The notes under the pieces were generated by a model, which was not told the origin of the DNA, did no database searches, and saw only the letters and a list, made by a program, of their open reading frames with translations. Of a stretch of 64,000 nt of DNA, positions 35,810-44,974 are shown in pieces. The first letter of the stretch is position 1. Each line of letters starts with the position of its first letter. The stretch spans positions 1 through 64,000 of the forward strand of contig NZ_JBAHUR010000011.1 in the NCBI RefSeq assembly GCF_036689815.1. The letters are read 5' to 3'. This DNA comes from Magnetovibrio sp. PR-2. Its GTDB lineage: Bacteria; Pseudomonadota; Alphaproteobacteria; Rhodospirillales; Magnetovibrionaceae. The translations under genes and the position numbers were made by a program.

Positions 35810-35950
35810 GTCTTATTCCTCCCAAATGGGTGCTCTAAACAGAGCTCGATCGATCGTTTGATCGCACCAGTCAAAGGCGCATGCCCCATGATTATACATT
35901 AGCAATGCATAATATAAAAGTCCGTCATGGAATTATCACACGGGTTCATA

Positions 35951-35980
35951 TTGACATAACTAGAAAACTAGTTTTATAGT
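35951..35980 (+). promoter_or_regulatory. Strong sigma-70 promoter with operator palindrome for the permease gene
   Basis: TTGACA at 35951-35956 and TATAGT at 35975-35980 (18 base spacer). The spacer contains the perfect 12 bp palindrome AAAACTAGTTTT (35964-35975), which touches the -10 box and overlaps a second ACTAG. A repressor here would block the polymerase, as metal-sensing ArsR-type proteins do. Transcription would begin near 35987. Confidence 0.7.
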
Positions 35981-36012
35981 GTTTGAAAGTGAAATCAGAC
36001 TGGAAAATTGTC

Positions 36013-37095
36013 ATGTCCTCAAATGAAGCCGCTGCCCAGAAAACGTCCTGTTGTTCAACGTCCTCAGCGCCGGATCCCAAATCCGCTCCGTGGTACACGA
36101 AGTTCAAGATTGAAAAAGCGTGGTTGGCTTCGGCCGTCATTTTGGGGGTGCTGGCTGTGGTCGTGCCTGAACAGCTGCAACCCAGTGCGGTGTTTGTCTG
36201 GGATGCGGTTTTGGGCATTTTGCCGTTTTTACTTCTGGCTGTGGCCAGTGCGGCTTATGCCGGGGCCAGCGGTGCGGACAATCTGATCGCCAAGGCCTTT
36301 TCCGGCCACATCGCTGTCATGGTGTTGGTGGCGGCTTCGTTTGGCGCACTTTCGCCATTTTGTTCGTGCGGTGTGATTCCGCTGATCGCGGCTTTGTTGG
36401 CCATGGGGGTGCCCTTGGCCCCGGTGATGGCGTTTTGGCTGGCGTCGCCGCTGATGGATCCGACCATGTTTTTTGTCACGTCCGGTGAGCTGGGCATGGA
36501 CTTCGCCATCGCCAAAACCATGGCGGCGTTTGGTGTTGGATTAATGGGGGGGTATGGCACGCTGATCCTGTCGTCTACACCGCTGTTGACCAATCCGCTG
36601 CGCGAAGGTGTCGGCAATGGCGGGTGTGGGGCATCGACGGTTCGCGCGCCCAAGGCCGTGCACTGGGCGTTTTGGCAAGACCCCGCGCGTCGTCAAAAAT
36701 TCTGGTCCGAAGGCCTGAAGTCCGCGCTGTTTTTGCTCAAATGGTTGGTGTTGGCGTATTTGCTGGAAAGCTTGATGGTAGCGTACGTGCCCCCCAGTCT
36801 GATCGCGGACGTGGCGGGTGATGGTGGCTTGCTGTCCATCTTCGTTGCGAGCCTCATCGGTGTGCCCGCTTATTTGAACGGTTATGCCGCGGTGCCTTTG
36901 GTCAGTGGCTTGATCCAGGGCGGCATGGCGCCCGGCGCAGGTATGGCGTTTTTGATCGCAGGTGGGGTCACCAGCTTACCCGCAGCAATCGCCGTGTATG
37001 CCTTGGCCCGCTTGCCCGTGTTTGGCCTCTACTTGGCCTTTTCACTGGGCGGTGCGACGTTGGTTGGTTTGCTGTTCCAAGCGTGGGCGGTTTAG
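36013..37095 (+). CDS. Permease of the YraQ/ArsP-like family, probable metal(loid) exporter
   Basis: 360 residues from the ATG at 36013; the in-frame TTG at 35983 would lie upstream of the predicted transcript start. After a cytoplasmic lead with a Cys pair (KTSCCSTSS) come eight to ten membrane helices. The family signature SPFCSCGVIPL is at about residue 110. Later Cys residues (GNGGCGAS) lie in the central loop. Relatives include SO_0444-type copper/zinc exporters and ArsP organoarsenical exporters; the substrate cannot be read from sequence. It ends four bases into the convergent TAXI gene. Confidence 0.8.
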   Translation: MSSNEAAAQKTSCCSTSSAPDPKSAPWYTKFKIEKAWLASAVILGVLAVVVPEQLQPSAVFVWDAVLGILPFLLLAVASAAYAGASGADNLIAKAFSGHIAVMVLVAASFGALSPFCSCGVIPLIAALLAMGVPLAPVMAFWLASPLMDPTMFFVTSGELGMDFAIAKTMAAFGVGLMGGYGTLILSSTPLLTNPLREGVGNGGCGASTVRAPKAVHWAFWQDPARRQKFWSEGLKSALFLLKWLVLAYLLESLMVAYVPPSLIADVAGDGGLLSIFVASLIGVPAYLNGYAAVPLVSGLIQGGMAPGAGMAFLIAGGVTSLPAAIAVYALARLPVFGLYLAFSLGGATLVGLLFQAWAV

Positions 37096-38081
37096 CGCGG
37101 CGCGCGCACCTTATCCACGGACGGATTAAACCCCATGTTCATGAAGTGCTTGAGCGCGCCGTCGTGCAGCTCGGCGGAGTGTTCATAGTTCACCATATCG
37201 TCCGGCTTTAAATGGAAGAACGCTGAGTGGGCAAAACGAAAATCGATGAAGTCGTCGAACACGGATTGGATCACCCGTTTCACAACCCGGTCAGACTGGC
37301 GTATGGAGGTCATCAACGTTGCCGTCACGCCAAACGTCGGCACAGGTGCAGGCGTGCCGTTGTAAGAGTCCGCGGGAATACGCAAGCGGGAATAATAGGG
37401 GAACTTTTCCACCAGCTTCAGGGTCAGCTTGTCATAGGCGGACACAATCTCGACGTCGCATTTGGCTGATGTGTCTTTGATGTGGTCGCTCATATGCCCG
37501 ATGGTGACGACGAAGGCGTCGATTTCATTGTTGCACAGCAACTCACTTTGTTTTTGCAGATCGCTTTTGGTGACTTTGGCGAAGTCTTTAAACGACCATT
37601 TGCGCATGCCCATCATCAACTTCATGTCGGTGTACTGGCCCGAATTTGGATGGCCCACATCGACGCGTTTGCCTTTGAGATCACGCAGGTGGTGAATACC
37701 CGCGTCTTTCCGGGCAACAATGGTGAAGGCTTCGTTGTGCAACGCGAGAGCTGCGCGCAAGGAATCATCGGGGCCGAATTTCTTATACGGGCCAAAGCCT
37801 TTGACGGCGTAGTACTGTGCGTCGGATTGCACGATGCCAAAATCGGCCTCACCGTTTTGTATGCGGCGGATATTTTCCGCTGATCCCTTGGACGGGATCG
37901 CCCGACACTCAATGCCATGCTTTCTTGTATTCTTATTGACCGCCGCGCAAATGGCTTGTCCCGCCGGGTAATAGACCCCGGACGTGCTGCCTGTGGAGAT
38001 GGTGATGGCGGTAAAAGCCCCTGCTTGAAGCGGTAGAAAGCTCACAAGTAGAGCTGCAGCTGTGCCCGTTAATTTCAGCAT
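37092..38081 (-). CDS. TAXI-family TRAP transporter substrate-binding protein (orphan)
   Basis: 329 residues. A signal peptide (cut after LQAGA) is followed by the TAXI opening TISTGSTSGVYYPAGQAICA and the GEADFGIVQSD segment. These proteins capture small organic acids in the periplasm and hand them to a DctQM-type membrane unit. No TRAP membrane subunit is encoded next to it or anywhere in the window, so it must pair with one elsewhere, or act as a sensor. Confidence 0.9.
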   Translation of the reverse strand: MLKLTGTAAALLVSFLPLQAGAFTAITISTGSTSGVYYPAGQAICAAVNKNTRKHGIECRAIPSKGSAENIRRIQNGEADFGIVQSDAQYYAVKGFGPYKKFGPDDSLRAALALHNEAFTIVARKDAGIHHLRDLKGKRVDVGHPNSGQYTDMKLMMGMRKWSFKDFAKVTKSDLQKQSELLCNNEIDAFVVTIGHMSDHIKDTSAKCDVEIVSAYDKLTLKLVEKFPYYSRLRIPADSYNGTPAPVPTFGVTATLMTSIRQSDRVVKRVIQSVFDDFIDFRFAHSAFFHLKPDDMVNYEHSAELHDGALKHFMNMGFNPSVDKVRAPR

Positions 38082-38198
38082 ATCCCATTCCTCAAAGAAT
38101 AATTTTTAACCAGTCTAATCGGAATAATATTGTGTGTCGCTCAAAAAGTGTATGCGCGGCATGGACTACGCTTCTGATTTATATGAGAAATGCGGGTT

Positions 38199-39479
38199 TT
38201 AACCCAGACGTGCTTTGAAGGTGTCGAAGTCTTCGACTTGGTCGATGGGGCCAAGGCTGGCCAGCGTCGGGGCGGATGAGAAAATTTCTTCCGATACACG
38301 TTTGATGGTGGCCGCATCCACGGCTTCGATCTTGGAAACGGCTTCCGTTACAGGAATAGCGCGCCCGAAAATCATCATCTGACGCGCCAATTGTTCGGCG
38401 CGCGATGAGGTGCTTTCCAGGCTCATCAACACGGATGATTTCAGCTGGGCTTTGGCGCGGATCAGTTCTTTTTCATCCAAGGTCTGTGTCATTTTGCCGA
38501 TCTCGTCACACACCACGGGGATCAGTTCGGCGACTTCTTTTTCGCCCGTGCCGGCATAGATGCCCAACACACCCGTGTCGGCGTAAGCAGTGATGAAGCT
38601 GTAAACTGAATACACCAGACCACGTTTTTCGCGGACCTCTTGGAACAGGCGCGACGACATGCCGCCGCCAAACAACATGGACATGACCGAAGCGGCGTAA
38701 AAATCGTCGTCGGTGTAGTTGTAAGCTTCGAAGCCCATCAACAATTGAACCTGTTCGATGTCACGCTGCTCGCGGATGTCGCCGCCGACATAGTGGGCCG
38801 TTTCGTTTTCACGTTGGGACGTGGCAACCGTCGCACCTGCAAATTGGGTCTGTGCCATTTCGACCAAACGGTCGTGTTCGAAGTTGCCCGCCGCAGCCAT
38901 GACCATAGCGTCCGGGCAATAGTGTCCCTTCATATAATCCAAAACATCACCGCGGGGCATGTTGGATATACCGTCAAACGTACCCAGCACTGGGCGGCCT
39001 AAGGGTTGGTTGGGGAAACACGCATCTTGGAACAGATCGAAGATCACATCGTCGGGGGTGTCTTGGGCTTGGTTGATTTCTTGCAAAATCACGCCGCGCT
39101 CGCGTTCCAGCTCTTCACTGTCCAGCGTTGCGTTCAAGACCAGGTCGGAAACCATATCGACGGCGAGACCTAAGTCTTCTTTGAGGACCTTGGCGTAGTA
39201 AGCCGTGCTTTCGCGTGATGTGTAGGCATTGATGTGCCCGCCGACGTCTTCGATTTCTTCGGCGAAGGCTTGGGCAGAACGCTTTTTGGTGCCCTTGAAC
39301 GTCATGTGTTCCAGCATGTGGGACACGCCGTTGACTTTGGGCGCTTCGTTGCGCGCGCCTGCTTCGATCCACACACCTGCCGACGCGGTTTCCACGCTGG
39401 GCATTTCATCTGTGATGATGTTCAGGCCGTTATCCAGCCGAGTGATTTTGACGGAGGTGTTCTCAGGGGAATTGTTCAA
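38199..39479 (-). CDS. M16 family zinc peptidase (processing-peptidase-like)
   Basis: 426 residues. The inverted zinc motif is HMLEH near residue 58, with the distal Glu in EEIEDVGGHINAYTSRE or the ERGVILQEI block downstream. The length and the N-terminal TRLDNGLNIITDEMPSVETAS match the single-domain bacterial relatives of the mitochondrial processing peptidase beta subunit. It overlaps the stop of thrC by four bases (ATGA), an association common in alphaproteobacteria. Confidence 0.94.
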   Translation of the reverse strand: MNNSPENTSVKITRLDNGLNIITDEMPSVETASAGVWIEAGARNEAPKVNGVSHMLEHMTFKGTKKRSAQAFAEEIEDVGGHINAYTSRESTAYYAKVLKEDLGLAVDMVSDLVLNATLDSEELERERGVILQEINQAQDTPDDVIFDLFQDACFPNQPLGRPVLGTFDGISNMPRGDVLDYMKGHYCPDAMVMAAAGNFEHDRLVEMAQTQFAGATVATSQRENETAHYVGGDIREQRDIEQVQLLMGFEAYNYTDDDFYAASVMSMLFGGGMSSRLFQEVREKRGLVYSVYSFITAYADTGVLGIYAGTGEKEVAELIPVVCDEIGKMTQTLDEKELIRAKAQLKSSVLMSLESTSSRAEQLARQMMIFGRAIPVTEAVSKIEAVDAATIKRVSEEIFSSAPTLASLGPIDQVEDFDTFKARLG

Positions 39480-40882
39480 AGTTTACCGCGTTCTTTCAAT
39501 GTGGTTTCGATGTAGCCTTTGACAGCGTCGAAGCTGCCGGGCAGTTCAACCAAACGTTCTTCTCGTTCATATAGGTCGGAAAGATGCGCAGGCAACTGAG
39601 GATGTACGCCGGACGCCGCTTTCACCGCGTCCGGGAACTTTGCCGGGTGCGCGGTGGCCAAGCAAATCATCGGGATATTCAAGTCTTTGCGCTTGGCGCG
39701 CGCGGCACCAATGCCGATGGCCGAGTGGGTGTCCAACAGGTATCCGTTTTCCTTGTGAATGTCGCCGATCAGTTTCGCCGTGCTGGCATCGTCGAAGCGT
39801 TCACCGTCCATAATGGCCTTTAGACGCGTCATCACGTCGTCCGTGACGTCGTAAGAGCCGGTATTTTTAAAGCTGTCCATGGCGGCGGTCAGGGCGGCGG
39901 CGTCGCGGTCCATCAATTCGAACAAGAAGCGTTCGAAGTTGGACGAGATCTGGATGTCCATAGACGGGCTGGTGGTGGCCACCACGCCTTTGGATTCCAT
40001 CGCCCCTTGTTCAATAAAGCGGATCAAAATGTCGTTGGCGTTAGACCCAATGATGAATTGATCGACGGGAAGGCCCATCTTCATCGCCACAATACCGGCC
40101 AACACGTTGCCGAAGTTGCCTGTGGGGACCGAGAACGAAACCTTAGTGTCCGGTGCGCCGGCTTTCAGCCCGGCCCAGAAGTAATACACCACCTGCGCCA
40201 TGATGCGCGCCCAGTTGATGGAGTTCACTGCGGACAGGTTCACCTGATCGCGGAATTCTTCGTCGTTGAACAGGGCCTTGACCGTGTTTTGGCAATCGTC
40301 GAAGTTCCCGTCCAAGGCGATGTTGTGCACGTTTTCTGAGAGCACTGTCGACATTTGGCGGCGTTGGACTTCGGAGACCTTGCCGTTGGGGAACATGATG
40401 AAGATTTCAATGTTGTCGCGATCGCGGCACGCTTCGATGGCGGCCGAACCCGTGTCGCCCGACGTTGCCCCCGCAATGGTCAGCTTCGCGCCGCGCTTGG
40501 TCAGCACGTGGTCGAACATGCGGCCCAGGAACTGAAGCGCGTAATCTTTGAAGGCCAAAGTGGGGCCGTGGAACAGCTCTAACACAAACTCGTTTTCGCC
40601 CAATTCGACCAAGGGGGCGACGTCAGCGTGGTCGAACCCGGCGTAGGTGTCTTCGACAATGGCTTTGAGATCTGCGGCGTCAATGACGTCTTCGACGAAC
40701 GGGGTCATCACTTTGACGGCCAGTTCGGTGTAGCTCAAGCCTTTGAAATAAGACAGTTCTTCGGTTGAGAACTGCGGCCAGGTTTCGGGCATATACAGGC
40801 CCCCGTCGCGGGCCAGGCCCGCCAACAGAACGTCGTCGAATGCGAGTTTAGGGGCTTCCCCCCGGGTGCTGATGTACTTCAC
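39476..40882 (-). CDS. thrC: Threonine synthase
   Basis: 468 residues. The PLP Lys is in GPTLAFKDYALQFLG near residue 111, followed by GATSGDTGSAAIEA for phosphate binding. It converts O-phosphohomoserine (made by ThrB) to threonine. The long form is the yeast/alphaproteobacterial type. First gene of thrC-M16 peptidase, divergent from lrgA. Confidence 0.96.
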   Translation of the reverse strand: MKYISTRGEAPKLAFDDVLLAGLARDGGLYMPETWPQFSTEELSYFKGLSYTELAVKVMTPFVEDVIDAADLKAIVEDTYAGFDHADVAPLVELGENEFVLELFHGPTLAFKDYALQFLGRMFDHVLTKRGAKLTIAGATSGDTGSAAIEACRDRDNIEIFIMFPNGKVSEVQRRQMSTVLSENVHNIALDGNFDDCQNTVKALFNDEEFRDQVNLSAVNSINWARIMAQVVYYFWAGLKAGAPDTKVSFSVPTGNFGNVLAGIVAMKMGLPVDQFIIGSNANDILIRFIEQGAMESKGVVATTSPSMDIQISSNFERFLFELMDRDAAALTAAMDSFKNTGSYDVTDDVMTRLKAIMDGERFDDASTAKLIGDIHKENGYLLDTHSAIGIGAARAKRKDLNIPMICLATAHPAKFPDAVKAASGVHPQLPAHLSDLYEREERLVELPGSFDAVKGYIETTLKERGKL

Positions 40883-40989
40883 GGTCTTCGGTCCGTTGAA
40901 CTGTTATAAAAAAGTGCTCCCTTTCTTAGTGGGCGCAGGCCAAAATGTCCATGCGAAGATGGTATTTTTGAAGATTTGGATGTGAAGCC

Positions 40990-41355
40990 ATGAGCCTTGG
41001 TTTTGTGACAGTTTTGTTGGTGTGCCAGTTGGCAGGCGAAGTGATTTCCAAGGGATTGGCGTTGCCGCTGCCCGGTCCTGTGGTGGGCATGGCGATTTTG
41101 TTCGTCGTCTTGGTGATGAAGGGGGACTTGCCCGACGGCCTGAAAGACACGGCAACGGGATTGCTCAAACATCTTTCCCTGTTGTTTGTGCCTGCGGGCG
41201 TAGGCGTGATGATGCATCTGCATTTGCTGCGCGATGAATGGCAGGCGATCTCTGCGGCTTTGCTGGTCAGCACCGTGCTCACCATAGCCGTGACGGCTTT
41301 GGCGATGGTGGGGCTCAGCCGGGTGTTCAAAACCAGTGATGAGGGGGAGAGCTGA
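40990..41355 (+). CDS. lrgA: LrgA/CidA family protein
   Basis: 121 residues with four membrane helices. Family marks: LLVCQLAGEVISKGLALPLPG and the PGPVVGMAILF block. With LrgB it forms a membrane pair related to holin-like regulators of murein hydrolases; later work on homologues points to export or uptake of small carboxylates such as pyruvate or glycolate. One base separates it from lrgB. Confidence 0.9.
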   Translation: MSLGFVTVLLVCQLAGEVISKGLALPLPGPVVGMAILFVVLVMKGDLPDGLKDTATGLLKHLSLLFVPAGVGVMMHLHLLRDEWQAISAALLVSTVLTIAVTALAMVGLSRVFKTSDEGES

Positions 41356-41356
41356 T

Positions 41357-42076
41357 ATGAGCGGTGAATTTTATCAAATCTGGGTCTACCTCTCCACCAC
41401 ACCCTTATTGGGGCTGACCGTAACGTTGGTGGCGTATCAAGCGGGCATGTGGATTTACACCCGCGCCAACCTTCACCCGTTGCTCAATCCGGTGCTGATC
41501 GCGGTGGTGTTGCTGGTGGGATTGTTGATGGTGACGGGCACGGACTACCGCACGTACTTTGACGGCGCACAGTTTGTGCACTTCATGTTGGGCCCGGCGA
41601 CGGTGGCGTTGGCGGTGCCGCTGTATCAACAGTTTCAAAAGGTCAAAAAGTCCTTTGTCTTGATTTTGGTCTCCATCGTCACGGGCTCCACCGTGGCGGC
41701 GCTCAGCGCCATTGGGGTGGCGTGGTTGATGGGCACGACCCAAGAAACGCTGTTGTCACTCGCACCCAAATCCGTCACAGCACCCATTGCCATGGGCATT
41801 GCCGAAGCCACAGGCGGTGTGCCGTCACTGACCGCCGTGTTGGTCATTTTGACAGGCATCTTGGGCGCTGTGCTTGGCACCTGGACGCTCAATGCTTTGC
41901 GGATTAAAGATTGGCGTGCGCGCGGTCTCGCCATGGGTACCGCGAGCCACGGAATCGGCACGGCCCGCGCCCTTCAGGTGAACGAAATCGCAGGTGCTTT
42001 TGCCAGTCTTGCCATGGGGCTGAACGGCTTGGCGACGGCTGTGTTGTTGCCCATACTGATTGGTCTGATTTTCTAA
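41357..42076 (+). CDS. lrgB: LrgB family protein
   Basis: 239 residues with six or more membrane helices. Family marks: PLLGLTVTLVAYQAGMWIY, FMLGPATVALAVPLYQQ, and the C-terminal GTASHGIGTARALQ. The ATG at 41357 is one base after the lrgA stop. See lrgA for role. The two together look complete. Confidence 0.93.
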   Translation: MSGEFYQIWVYLSTTPLLGLTVTLVAYQAGMWIYTRANLHPLLNPVLIAVVLLVGLLMVTGTDYRTYFDGAQFVHFMLGPATVALAVPLYQQFQKVKKSFVLILVSIVTGSTVAALSAIGVAWLMGTTQETLLSLAPKSVTAPIAMGIAEATGGVPSLTAVLVILTGILGAVLGTWTLNALRIKDWRARGLAMGTASHGIGTARALQVNEIAGAFASLAMGLNGLATAVLLPILIGLIF

Positions 42077-42159
42077 ACAAGTGGGGGAAGCCCCAGTTTA
42101 CGCCATTTTTTCATTATAGTGGCGGGGGTTGTGAGCGAATTCAGAATAACACTCACTAT

Positions 42160-42200
42160 TAGATTAGCATTTTCTAATTGACATATTTCGAAAATATGAC
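42160..42200 (+). promoter_or_regulatory. Candidate control region of the 37-residue membrane protein
   Basis: AT-rich DNA with a TTGACA (42178-42183) and two inverted repeats: ATTAGA...TCTAAT (42159-42178 region) and CATATTT-CGA-AAATATG (42182-42198). No good -10 is found at 17 bases. Regulator binding is plausible; exact promoter is unclear. Confidence 0.3.
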
Positions 42201-42273
42201 AATTTCGCGCGCGTCCTCCCCACCAATCATAAAAAGGCCACCTAGCGGCCGCACATCCTTTAGGAGACTTCAA

Positions 42274-42387
42274 ATGGGCTTTATCCGTAACCTCGGCAAC
42301 GACAACATCCCCCTTCTGTTCATCCTCATCGGCGCCGTGATGTTGGGCTGGTTGTTCTTTGGCGACGCTATTCAAGCGGCCATCTAA
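42274..42387 (+). CDS. Small single-helix membrane protein (37 residues)
   Basis: A short gene with an AGGAGA ribosome binding site seven bases before the ATG. The protein is MGFIRNLGNDN followed by a single hydrophobic helix (IPLLFILIGAVMLGWLFF) and a short GDAIQAAI tail. Orientation, length and the strong ribosome binding site support real translation. Such mini-proteins often associate with larger membrane complexes; no partner is clear, although lrgAB lies upstream in the same direction with a 200 base gap. Confidence 0.6.
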   Translation: MGFIRNLGNDNIPLLFILIGAVMLGWLFFGDAIQAAI

Positions 42388-42408
42388 CACAAAGTTTTTC
42401 TCAAAAGC

Positions 42409-43902
42409 TTAGTCGTTCAAGTAGCGCGCTTTTAAGTGCGTCTTGAAATATTGGGCGTTCAACGGCTCGCCCGTGGCTTGGGTGATGAGATCTTGGGTGG
42501 GTAAGCTGCAGCCTTTGGCGTGAATATTTGCGCGCAGCCAGCCCATCAAGGGGGAGAAATCCCCCTTAGCGATGGACGGCAGAATTTCTGGTTTGTCAGC
42601 TTTGGCTTTGGCAAACAGTTGTGCCGCCGTCATGGCGCCCAGGGTATAGGTGGGGAAGTACCCCCACGCTCCGTCATACCAGTGAATGTCTTGCAGGCAG
42701 CCTTCGCGGTCTGTGGGCGGTGTGATGCCCAACAGCTTTTCCAAACCTTCATTCCACGCACCGGGCAAATCCTTCAGCTGAAGATCGCCCGCAATGGCGG
42801 CGCGTTCCAATTCAAAGCGCAAGATCACGTGAGCGGGGTAGGTGACCTCGTCGGCGTCTACGCGGATGACCCCCTTTTCGACTTTGGTGTAAAGCCGGGT
42901 GAGGTTCGGGGCTTCCCAAGCGGGGCCTGAGCCGCCAAAGGCTTTGCGCATCAAGGGGGCTGCGTACTCTAAAAACTCCGGTGAGCGGCACGCTTGCATT
43001 TCGATCAGCAAAGATTGGCTTTCGTGCACACTCATGCCCCGGTCAGACCCCACCGGTTGGCCGCGCCAATCTTTGGGCAGGCCTTGGTCGTAGATGGCGT
43101 GCCCGGTTTCGTGCAGCACACCCATGAGCGCCGAGGTAAAGTCCGCCGCGTCATAACGTGTGGTCAGGCGCACGTCGTCATATGTGCCGCCGCAAAAAGG
43201 ATGGTGGCTCTCGTCCAAACGGCCGTGGTCAAAATCAAAGCCCAGTGCGGCCATGAAGGTTTGGCCCAGTGCTTTTTGTTTTTCCGGCGGGAAGGGGCCT
43301 TCTAAGGGCAGAATATCCGGCCCCGCAGTTTGTTTGGCCAACACGTCGTCCAAGAAATTCGGCAAGAAGTCTTTGAGATCGGCAAACACGACGGCGATAT
43401 CCTCGGTCCGTCCGTCGGGCTCATAGCTGTCGAGCAATGCATCATACAGGCCGACGCCCAGTTTCTCGGACTTGGCCTGAGCCTCTTGACGCACCAGGTT
43501 CAAGACCTCTTCCAGGGCGGGCAGGACGGCATTGAAATCCGCGTCTTGGCGGGCTTGGCGCCAAATGGTTTCGCATTTGGTGCAGGCCCGGGTGAAGGCG
43601 TCGACGAAGTCCGCATCCAAGGCGTTGGCATGCACCCAAGATTTGCGCATCTCTTTGACGTTGGCCTGCTGCCAATCGCTTAAATGCTGATCGGCTTCGG
43701 CCCCGTCCAATAGATCTGGCAGGGCGGGGTCGGTGAGCATGCCGTGATGCAGGGTTTTGAGCACCGCCAACTGTTCGGTGCGGCTATGGATACCGCCCGG
43801 CGGCATCATCGCCGACATATCCCAGTGCAGCATGGAAATGGAGCCACCCAGCGCATCCAAGCGCTTAAAGCGGTTCTCTAAGTCGTCATAAGGTTTTTTC
43901 AT
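42409..43902 (-). CDS. M32 family metallocarboxypeptidase (Taq type)
   Basis: 497 residues. The zinc site is HETGH near residue 267 (GVLHETGHAIYDQGLP), with ESQSLL as the distal Glu block. This cytoplasmic enzyme removes C-terminal residues from peptides. It lies three bases after ctaB at the end of the oxidase-assembly operon, but its function appears unrelated. Confidence 0.95.
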   Translation of the reverse strand: MKKPYDDLENRFKRLDALGGSISMLHWDMSAMMPPGGIHSRTEQLAVLKTLHHGMLTDPALPDLLDGAEADQHLSDWQQANVKEMRKSWVHANALDADFVDAFTRACTKCETIWRQARQDADFNAVLPALEEVLNLVRQEAQAKSEKLGVGLYDALLDSYEPDGRTEDIAVVFADLKDFLPNFLDDVLAKQTAGPDILPLEGPFPPEKQKALGQTFMAALGFDFDHGRLDESHHPFCGGTYDDVRLTTRYDAADFTSALMGVLHETGHAIYDQGLPKDWRGQPVGSDRGMSVHESQSLLIEMQACRSPEFLEYAAPLMRKAFGGSGPAWEAPNLTRLYTKVEKGVIRVDADEVTYPAHVILRFELERAAIAGDLQLKDLPGAWNEGLEKLLGITPPTDREGCLQDIHWYDGAWGYFPTYTLGAMTAAQLFAKAKADKPEILPSIAKGDFSPLMGWLRANIHAKGCSLPTQDLITQATGEPLNAQYFKTHLKARYLND

Positions 43903-43905
43903 ACC

Positions 43906-44913
43906 CTAGAAGGTAACAGGCATCGGTAGCCATGCAATCCTGTCGATCAGCAAAAATGCAAAAATCAGGAACAGATACAGGATCGAAAATAAGAACGTCG
44001 GACGCGCATGCTTGTCTTCTTTGTCTTTGAACAGCTTCCAGCAATGATGCAGGAACAACACACCGAGGGCCCCCGCACCTGCGGTATACAGCAACCCCGA
44101 CATGCCAATAAAGCCGGGGATTAATGTTACCGGAACCAACAGTGCGGTGTAGACAAGGATCTGGATTTTGGTGCGGTGACTGCCGACCACAACGGGCATC
44201 ATGGGCACGCCGACACGTTCATAGTCGCCATGGCGGAACAGGGCCAAAGCCCAGGTGTGCGGCGGCGTCCATAAAAAGATGATCAAGAACAAAATGCCGG
44301 ATGCAAAGCTGAAATCGCCTGTGACGGACACCCAGCCGATCATCGGCGGAAACGCCCCGGACGCACCGCCGATGACGATGTTTTGCGGGGTCGAGCGCTT
44401 CAGCCACATGGTGTACAGGAACACGTAGTACAAGATTGTGAACAGCAACAGACCGGAGGCTTCGGAGTTCACACCGAAATACATCACCACGACCGAAAAT
44501 ACCGCCAGCACGACACCAAACACTAGGGCCTGGGTCGGTTCGACCTTGCCCGCCGGGATGGGGCGCTTTTGCGTGCGCTTCATGAATTGATCGATGTCGC
44601 GGTCGTACCACATGTTGATGGCACCCGACGCCCCTGCGCCGATGGCGATGCATGCGATGGACAGCAAAGCTTGCCACCACACAATGTGCCCTGGCGCTAA
44701 AACCATGCCGGTGATGGCGGTGAAGACCACCAAAAACATCACCCGCGGTTTGAGCAAGTTGGCATAGTCCGCCACGCGGAAGCGGTAACCTTCCGTTGCT
44801 TTGACGTGTTCAGCGTGAACCGCTTCGTCGTCGCGCTCTTGGTTCGCGTGGTCTGCGGTGTTGTCAGCCACTGTCATGATCCCCTCAGCATTCCCCAGAT
44901 GTCTCCCGGTCAT
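43906..44913 (-). CDS. ctaB: Protoheme IX farnesyltransferase (heme O synthase)
   Basis: 335 residues with nine membrane helices after a charged cytoplasmic lead. The prenyltransferase motif NMWYDRDIDQFMKRTQKRP is at about residue 115, and the second acidic loop is HYGDYERVGVPMMP-like (FRHGDYERVGVPMMPV). It converts heme B to heme O for the terminal oxidase. Both the ATG at 44913 (AAGGA nine bases upstream) and that at 44877 are plausible; I kept the first. No ctaA (heme A synthase) or ctaG is seen in the window. Confidence 0.94.
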   Translation of the reverse strand: MTGRHLGNAEGIMTVADNTADHANQERDDEAVHAEHVKATEGYRFRVADYANLLKPRVMFLVVFTAITGMVLAPGHIVWWQALLSIACIAIGAGASGAINMWYDRDIDQFMKRTQKRPIPAGKVEPTQALVFGVVLAVFSVVVMYFGVNSEASGLLLFTILYYVFLYTMWLKRSTPQNIVIGGASGAFPPMIGWVSVTGDFSFASGILFLIIFLWTPPHTWALALFRHGDYERVGVPMMPVVVGSHRTKIQILVYTALLVPVTLIPGFIGMSGLLYTAGAGALGVLFLHHCWKLFKDKEDKHARPTFLFSILYLFLIFAFLLIDRIAWLPMPVTF

Positions 44914-44974
44914 CTTGATTATTCCTTATCCATGTAGGAACTCGGCCTCCCCTGACCCAGTTCTTTCCTATGTG

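Noticed and set aside
42159-42178. Iron-response (Irr/ICE) box
   Set aside because: The half-sites TTAGA and TCTAA are present, but the spacing is longer than the ICE consensus.
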